In this document: positions 61,548 to 64,000 of the stretch, one piece after another
Numbering within the stretch: position 1 is the stretch's first letter
Layout: each line of letters begins with the position of its first letter
From: Asterias amurensis
Taxonomy: Eukaryota > Echinodermata > Asteroidea > Forcipulatida > Asteriidae
Reading direction: 5' to 3'
DNA: 64,000 nt
Assembly: GCF_032118995.1 (NCBI RefSeq)
Contig: NC_092669.1
Location: forward strand, 9,795,501 to 9,859,500
The notes under the pieces: model-generated
What the model was told of the DNA's origin: nothing
Database searches by the model: none
What the model saw: the letters and a program-made list of their open reading frames with translations, nothing else
Translations under genes and position numbers: made by a program

Positions 61548-62025
61548 GAGAAACCATTTGTTTGTGATATTTGTGGAGAAGTCTTGGAATCTATAAATAA
61601 ACTTAACAAGGACAAGTATGTGAGAAATCTTTTTAAAGAGAAGTCTTAGAGAACATCACAGTGTTTACTTTGGGAGAAAATCATTGGTGACTTTTGTGGG
61701 AAAAACCTTCAACAGACCACACCTACAGTAGTACCATAAGCTTGTTCACACAGGAGAAAAAACGCTTTCGGTGAGATTTGTGGATCAGCCTTCTCAAAAA
61801 CAACACCTACATGGACTAAGGTGCCAAGCCTTTCACACTGAAGAAAACCCTGTTCATTTGTGACATTTGTGAAAACCACTCCTCGCTTTAAAATTTTCTT
61901 GATCATACCATTGTCAATATTGGAGAGAAATCTTAAAGCAACATTTATCTCTGCCCAGGCAATTGTCAACATCTTATCAATTATAAACAATCTTCAAGGA
62001 AAATTGTCAGTTAATCATTACTAAT
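61548..62025 (+). pseudogene. Decayed finger tail and leader before the last gene
   Basis: AACATCACAGTGTTTACTTT, CACACAGGAGAAAAAACGCT and GCCAAGCCTTTCACACTGAA follow the same relic finger tail as 14620-14830 and 43860-44060. It ends with TCTTCAAGGAAAATTGTCAG and the ATG of the next gene. No promoter block. Confidence 0.6.
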
Positions 62026-64000
62026 ATGAATTCTAAAAGTAATCGAACTGATTTGGTCCGTGACGCGAACCACCAAACCATCCGCACTAAAACTAAACCA
62101 TTTCCTTGTGAGACTTGTGGAAAAGCTTTTGCACGAAAATGCCACCTGACCAACCATCAGCGTGTCCACACGAGAGAGAAACCATTTACTTGTGATTTAT
62201 GCGGACAATGTTTTACTTCAGAGCACGCTCTCTCTGGTCATTACCAAACTCACACTGAGCAAAAACCATTCTTCTGTGACATTTGTGCACGAGATTTTAC
62301 AAGTAAGTCTGGCCTGACAACCCATCAGCGTATCCACACTGGAGAGAAACCGTTTGTTTGTGACCTTTGTGGGGAAACCTTCTCACGAAATCAAACACTG
62401 ACCATCCATCTGCGTGTCCACACTGGAGAGAAACCCTATACTTGTGACATTTGTGGAAATGCCTTTACATATAAAGGCAGCCTAACTATTCACAAACGTG
62501 TCCACACTGGTGAAAAGCCATTTGTTTGTGACATTTGTGGAAAAGGATTTGCGCAAAGGTATTTACTGACTACTCATCAGCATGTTCACACCGGACAAAA
62601 ACAATTTGTTTGTGCCATTTGTGGAAAAGCCTTCACGGTAAAATCTTCAATGATAAAACATCAGGTAGTCCACACTGGAGAGAAACCATTTGTTTGTGAC
62701 ATTTGTGGAAAAGCAGTTTCTGAAAGAAGCAGTCTAACTAAACACCAAAGAGTACACACTGGAGAGAAACCATTTGTTTGTGACATTTGTGGAAAAGCCT
62801 GTGCTTTGAAGTCCACTTTAAAAAGTCACCAAAGAGTCCACACTGGAGAGAAACCATTCAATTGTGAGACTTGTGGAGAAGGCTTCACTTATAAGTATGC
62901 TCTCTCTAACCATCACCAAACTCACATTGAGGAGAAAACCCACGAGGAGAAACCAATTGTTTGTGATGTTTGTGGAAAAGTCTTGAAATCTAAACAGAAG
63001 TTTGACAAACACCAACTTGTCCACTCTAAAGAGAAACCATTTTGTTGTGACATTTGTGGAAAAACCTTCCCCCAAAAATGTGATCTGACTAGACACCAGC
63101 GTGTCCACAGTGGAGAGAAACCATTTTTCTGTAAAATTTGTGGAAAAGCGTTCGCAGAAAAATATCGCCTGACCACCCATCAGTTTGTTCATACAGGAGA
63201 GAAACCGTTCGTTTGTGACACTTGTGGAAAAGCATTCACGCAAAAGAATCTATTGATTACTCATCAGCATGTCCATACTGGAAACAAACAGTTTGCGTGT
63301 GGCATTTGTGGAAAAGGCTTCACGGCAAAAGCTTCAATGATAAAACATCAGGTAGTCCACACTGGAGAGAAACCATTTGTTTGTGACATTTGCGGAAAAG
63401 CAGTTTCTGAAAGAAGCAGTCTAACTAAACACCAGAGAGTACACACTGGAGAGAAACCTTTTGTTTGTGACATTTGTGGAAAAGCCTGTGCTTTGAAGTC
63501 CACCTTAAAAAGTCACCAAAGAGTCCACACTGGAGAAAAACCATTCATTTGTGACTTTTGTGGAAAGTGTTTTGCTCATAAGTACGCTCTCACATACCAT
63601 TATCAAACGCACATTGACGAGAAACCAATTGTCTGTGATATTTGTGGAAAAGTCTTGAAATCTAAAAAGAAATTTGATAAACACCAACTTGTCCATTCTG
63701 GAGACAAACCATTTGCTTGTGACATTTGTGGAAAATGTTTTGCCCATAAGTACAATCTCGCTTACCATAACCAAATTCATACTGGAGAGAAACCGTTTGT
63801 TTGTGATATTTGTGGAAAAACCTTCTTGAGAAAACTCAATCTTACCATCCATCAACGTCTCCACACTGGAGATAAACCATTTGTTTGTGACATTTGTGGA
63901 AAAGCGTTCAGACAAAACTATCACCTGACCACCCATCAGCATGTTCATACTGGACAAAAGAAATTTGCATGTGGCATTTGTGGAAAAGGCTTCACAGCAA
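62026..64000 (+). CDS. C2H2 zinc-finger protein, at least 22 fingers, open at right edge (658+ aa)
   Basis: ATG at 62026 (MNSKSNRTDLVRDANHQTIR) and an unbroken frame to base 64000. The usual degenerate N-terminal finger is absent; the first finger PCETCGKAFARKCHLTNHQR is intact. Twenty-two full fingers and part of a 23rd are visible. An eight-finger block recurs: fingers 6-11 match 14-19 (..THQHVH, SMIKHQVVH, KAVSERSSLTKHQ, KACALKSTLKSHQ, ALSNHHQTH, KVLKSKxKFDKHQLVH), and finger 22 starts a third round. The period is about 680 bp. The terminal-type finger appears at 11 and 19, as in the 33665 and 45108 genes. Presumed nuclear DNA-binding protein; the C-terminus is unknown. Confidence 0.9.
   Translation, partial: MNSKSNRTDLVRDANHQTIRTKTKPFPCETCGKAFARKCHLTNHQRVHTREKPFTCDLCGQCFTSEHALSGHYQTHTEQKPFFCDICARDFTSKSGLTTHQRIHTGEKPFVCDLCGETFSRNQTLTIHLRVHTGEKPYTCDICGNAFTYKGSLTIHKRVHTGEKPFVCDICGKGFAQRYLLTTHQHVHTGQKQFVCAICGKAFTVKSSMIKHQVVHTGEKPFVCDICGKAVSERSSLTKHQRVHTGEKPFVCDICGKACALKSTLKSHQRVHTGEKPFNCETCGEGFTYKYALSNHHQTHIEEKTHEEKPIVCDVCGKVLKSKQKFDKHQLVHSKEKPFCCDICGKTFPQKCDLTRHQRVHSGEKPFFCKICGKAFAEKYRLTTHQFVHTGEKPFVCDTCGKAFTQKNLLITHQHVHTGNKQFACGICGKGFTAKASMIKHQVVHTGEKPFVCDICGKAVSERSSLTKHQRVHTGEKPFVCDICGKACALKSTLKSHQRVHTGEKPFICDFCGKCFAHKYALTYHYQTHIDEKPIVCDICGKVLKSKKKFDKHQLVHSGDKPFACDICGKCFAHKYNLAYHNQIHTGEKPFVCDICGKTFLRKLNLTIHQRLHTGDKPFVCDICGKAFRQNYHLTTHQHVHTGQKKFACGICGKGFTA

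Overview
This window is animal nuclear DNA: AT-rich, intron-bearing, with dense short non-autonomous transposons, tRNA-headed SINEs and LINE tails. The repeat types, especially a roughly 390-bp TTAA-flanked element whose ends read AGGCAGTGGACACTATTGG, look to me like those of an echinoderm, perhaps a sea star. That placement rests on memory and was not searched. Apart from mobile elements, one gene family makes up the coding content: poly-C2H2 zinc-finger proteins with TGEKPF linkers. No KRAB, SCAN, BTB or ZAD domain is visible.

Layout. On the minus strand at the left are a ZNF start running off the edge (1-67) and a 15-finger ZNF (2523-3950). From about 4 to 13 kb there is no clear gene, but there are several long palindromic (foldback) elements. 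On the plus strand follow ZNFs at 13395-14702, 15405-18068, 26020-27858, 33665-35188, 42647-43810, 45108-47255, 52488-53735, 61017-61547, and one open to the right edge from 62026. The genes are tandem-duplicate relatives. The recurring unit is a conserved upstream promoter-like block with a noncoding first exon ending in GTAAGT, an intron of about 1-1.8 kb, a leader exon starting after TTGATTATACAG or TATCTGCAG, and a single exon carrying the whole finger array. The 3' flank is also shared and decayed.

A second pattern is a short ZNF followed closely by a long one with no visible promoter of its own. It occurs three times: 13.4/15.4 kb, 42.6/45.1 kb and 61.0/62.0 kb. Leaders between the splice acceptor and the ATG contain decayed zinc-finger sequence, so the present start codons probably lie inside what was once a longer protein. 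Within the genes, blocks of 5 to 8 fingers are themselves duplicated.

Because the segments are paralogous, many insertions can be read as filled against empty sites. Examples are hAT-type elements with 8-bp target duplications, a 686-bp palindrome with a 10-bp duplication, a three-copy SINE array inside a single 12-bp duplication, and a 176-bp insert carrying a hammerhead-like motif inside a 12-bp duplication. A plausible biological reading is a fast-evolving DNA-binding repertoire in a transposon-rich cluster, but targets cannot be read from the sequence. Finger counts, repeat edges and pairings were made by eye without alignment software.
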